Positions 62,374 to 64,000 of a stretch of DNA of 64,000 nucleotides are shown piece after piece (the first letter of the stretch is position 1; the number at the start of each line of letters is the position of its first letter). The notes under the pieces were generated by a model, which was given only the letters and a program-made list of their open reading frames with translations, had not been told where the DNA came from and ran no database searches. The stretch comes from Sinonovacula constricta (Eukaryota; Mollusca; Bivalvia; Cardiida; Solecurtidae). Where the stretch lies: positions 50,605,831 to 50,669,830 of the forward strand of contig CM017558.1 of the NCBI GenBank assembly GCA_007844125.1. The letters are read 5' to 3'. Both the position numbers and the translations under genes were made by a program.

Positions 62374-62761
62374 CTGCAGTATAAAAGTAGATTCTCATAA
62401 TTATGGTTATAAAAGGAAATTTAGTTTTACAAATGACGATCAAGCAAGCTCTACAGCTGACCACATAGAGACCAACATGTATAATCAATCATGTCAGCCG
62501 TAGGAACTTTTCATGTAAGAAGGTCATCAAACATGCATTTGAGGATACTTCTACTGGAATATTTATTCACTTGGCCATCATTTTGTGTGTTACATTGTAA
62601 ATATATACAAAAAATAATTTCTTGTAATACTGTTGCTAAATGTGTGTAACTAAACAGTTGAGTCAAAAGACTTAATTAATGAATCATGAAAACATCACGA
62701 AATATATTTAATATCTTTCTCATAATAAATCATGACGTTTGAAATTCATTTGATAATTTAC
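62374..62761 (-). other. Intron of the GRXCR1-like gene
   Basis: 388 bp, AT-rich, GT (minus strand, 62761-62760) to AG (62375-62374), phase 0. Nothing else is seen. Confidence 0.85.
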
Positions 62762-62827
62762 CGTAAAACTCCGTAAAAGATCCCGAAGCTCTCCGGTTTC
62801 GTTTAACTTCTGAAGTTCATCTGAGCC
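62762..62827 (-). CDS. GRXCR1: GRXCR1-like protein, penultimate exon (end of glutaredoxin domain)
   Basis: A 66-bp exon between acceptor atatcttacag and donor GTAAAT on the minus strand, 22 codons in phase 0: GSDELQKLNETGELRDLLRSFT. The G-S-D-E-L ... L-N-E-T-G-E-L wording is the C-terminal glutathione-binding loop and last helix of the glutaredoxin fold. It splices directly to the cysteine-rich terminal exon, the order expected for GRXCR1. The redox-motif part of the domain must lie in an exon I could not find before the window end, so the gene is partial here. Confidence 0.88.
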
Positions 62828-64000
62828 CTGTAAGATATTATAGTAAACATTTCGATACCCAATAAACCATGTTTGGAAAGCAAATTATTTGTTATAAAAC
62901 CTTAGACTGCCGAAATGGAAGTAGTAAAATATTAAAAGTAAATACAGACATCTATGAGATAGAGATAAATAATAGGTTGTGTCAGTTGTTTACGATGATG
63001 AGCTTAGTGTGGTTCAATGCATATACAATTATATGTATAAACACGGCAATGAGATGCTAATGAATGCATACTTTTTATGTAACACATTGACTTTAATTTA
63101 CAAAGACATGCTTTAGTGAATATCAGGTCCATATCTGTACAAGGTGCATGTATAAAGTGAACCGTTTTAAAGTAGCAGATTATTAAAATTAAATTTTGGA
63201 GACTTTATGCGCTTTAATGAAGTAGCCATTTTCTAAAAAGAAAGTTTAATTGGGTTAATAAGCAAACATATGATAATTATATCTCCCAATTATATTTTGT
63301 TTAGCTTGTCAAATCCATAGATATCTTAATAAATTGTATTGCATAGTATTGTATTATAAGTATTTTATTAGTTCATCCGCCAGACGAGGCACAATATTGC
63401 TATAAAAATGCATAATTGCCTTTTAATTTGTACCACTTAAGGAAACTCTCATTGATACTTATTTAATACACTTTATCAAACGTTATGCAATCTAGGGTTT
63501 CCATTGTATATGTTTTCATATATATAACAGACATTGACTGACAGTAGATCATGAGGGCTAGGAAAGCCAAGTAAGGATTAAAATGACGGAGCAGTCGAAA
63601 AGTACTCCAAATGTCCGAAAAGTTAAGACCATCTACCCTGTTGTAGAAAAATGATAATATGTTGATACAACTCTAAATAAATCTGATTAGTGCTATACAT
63701 GATTATTCTTTAAAATGGGACCTAAAGATAAATGCCTCTAAAACAAACGTTGTTCCTTTGAAAAAAACAACAACAACAAAAAACAGACAAGTTACATAAA
63801 GTAACAGATTCTTCCGCATGGAATGTAAGGGTAGAAAATGGACTATTTTATCTATTTAGAAATATTGTTTAAATACACCGGACGTTTACATGACTCTATC
63901 AGAGCATTGACAGGACAGTCACTGAAATCATACTATGTTTCACTCGATATCTTTGACAGGATTGAGCTCGATATAAGTACAAATAGTATTGCCTATATCG
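62828..64000 (-). other. Probable upstream intron of the GRXCR1-like gene
   Basis: AT-rich, no exon recognised on the minus strand up to the window end. A short plus frame at 62869-63060 has no support. Confidence 0.5.

Overview
This window is animal genomic DNA, most likely from a bivalve mollusc. It is AT-rich, with small exons separated by long introns, canonical GT/AG splice sites and no operons. It carries several dispersed repeats that I associate with bivalves: two tRNA-derived SINE families, short palindromic elements around a 'caaatagtgtagatcc' core, and a repeat carrying 'tcatgtggggtcaaa'. The species assignment is inference from remembered repeat style; no search was run.

About 2.2-57 kb is one plus-strand gene. 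I join seven coding exons by eye: 2284-2370, 30494-30577, 41907-41985, 44306-44439, 45502-45577, 47606-49677 and 53004-53114. The splice phases agree at every junction. The coding sum is 2643 nt, exactly 881 codons, giving an 880-residue protein. Exon 4 carries a capping-protein-interaction (CPI)-like motif (A-K-H-x4-K-P-K, H107 to K114). Most of the rest is disordered S/T/P/K-rich sequence. The best guess is a CRACD-like regulator of actin capping protein. A second small coding block at 1203-1292 could be an alternative first exon, because it is also phase 0.

From about 57.4 kb to the end, coding signal is on the minus strand. The clearest piece is the 3' end of a GRXCR1-like gene: exon 62762-62827 (end of the glutaredoxin domain) spliced to the terminal exon 62185-62373 (four CxxC pairs). 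Its 5' part lies beyond the window. Weaker minus-strand exon candidates are at 61408-61524 joined to 61078-61234, at 59571-59750, and at 5706-5785 inside intron 1 of the CRACD-like gene.

The introns are repeat-rich. Minisatellites have units of about 32 bp (15.1-17.1 kb), 33 bp (23.5-24.7 kb), 42 bp (32.0-33.7 kb, with a 510-bp higher-order duplication), 45 bp (45.7-46.3 kb), 46 bp (38.1-38.6 kb), 51 bp (18.9-19.2 kb) and 76 bp (11.3-11.6 kb). Non-autonomous DNA transposons with readable target-site duplications are at 20.24-20.57, 24.76-24.98, 26.10-27.06 and 50.32-50.74 kb. A broken hAT-like element with a zinc-finger exon is at about 27.55-28.46 kb. Full SINE copies have 13-18 bp target-site duplications. 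Most of the longer ORFs are stop-free readings of these tandem arrays and are not genes. I found no rRNA, no functional tRNA gene, no CRISPR array and no clearly new multi-gene system.
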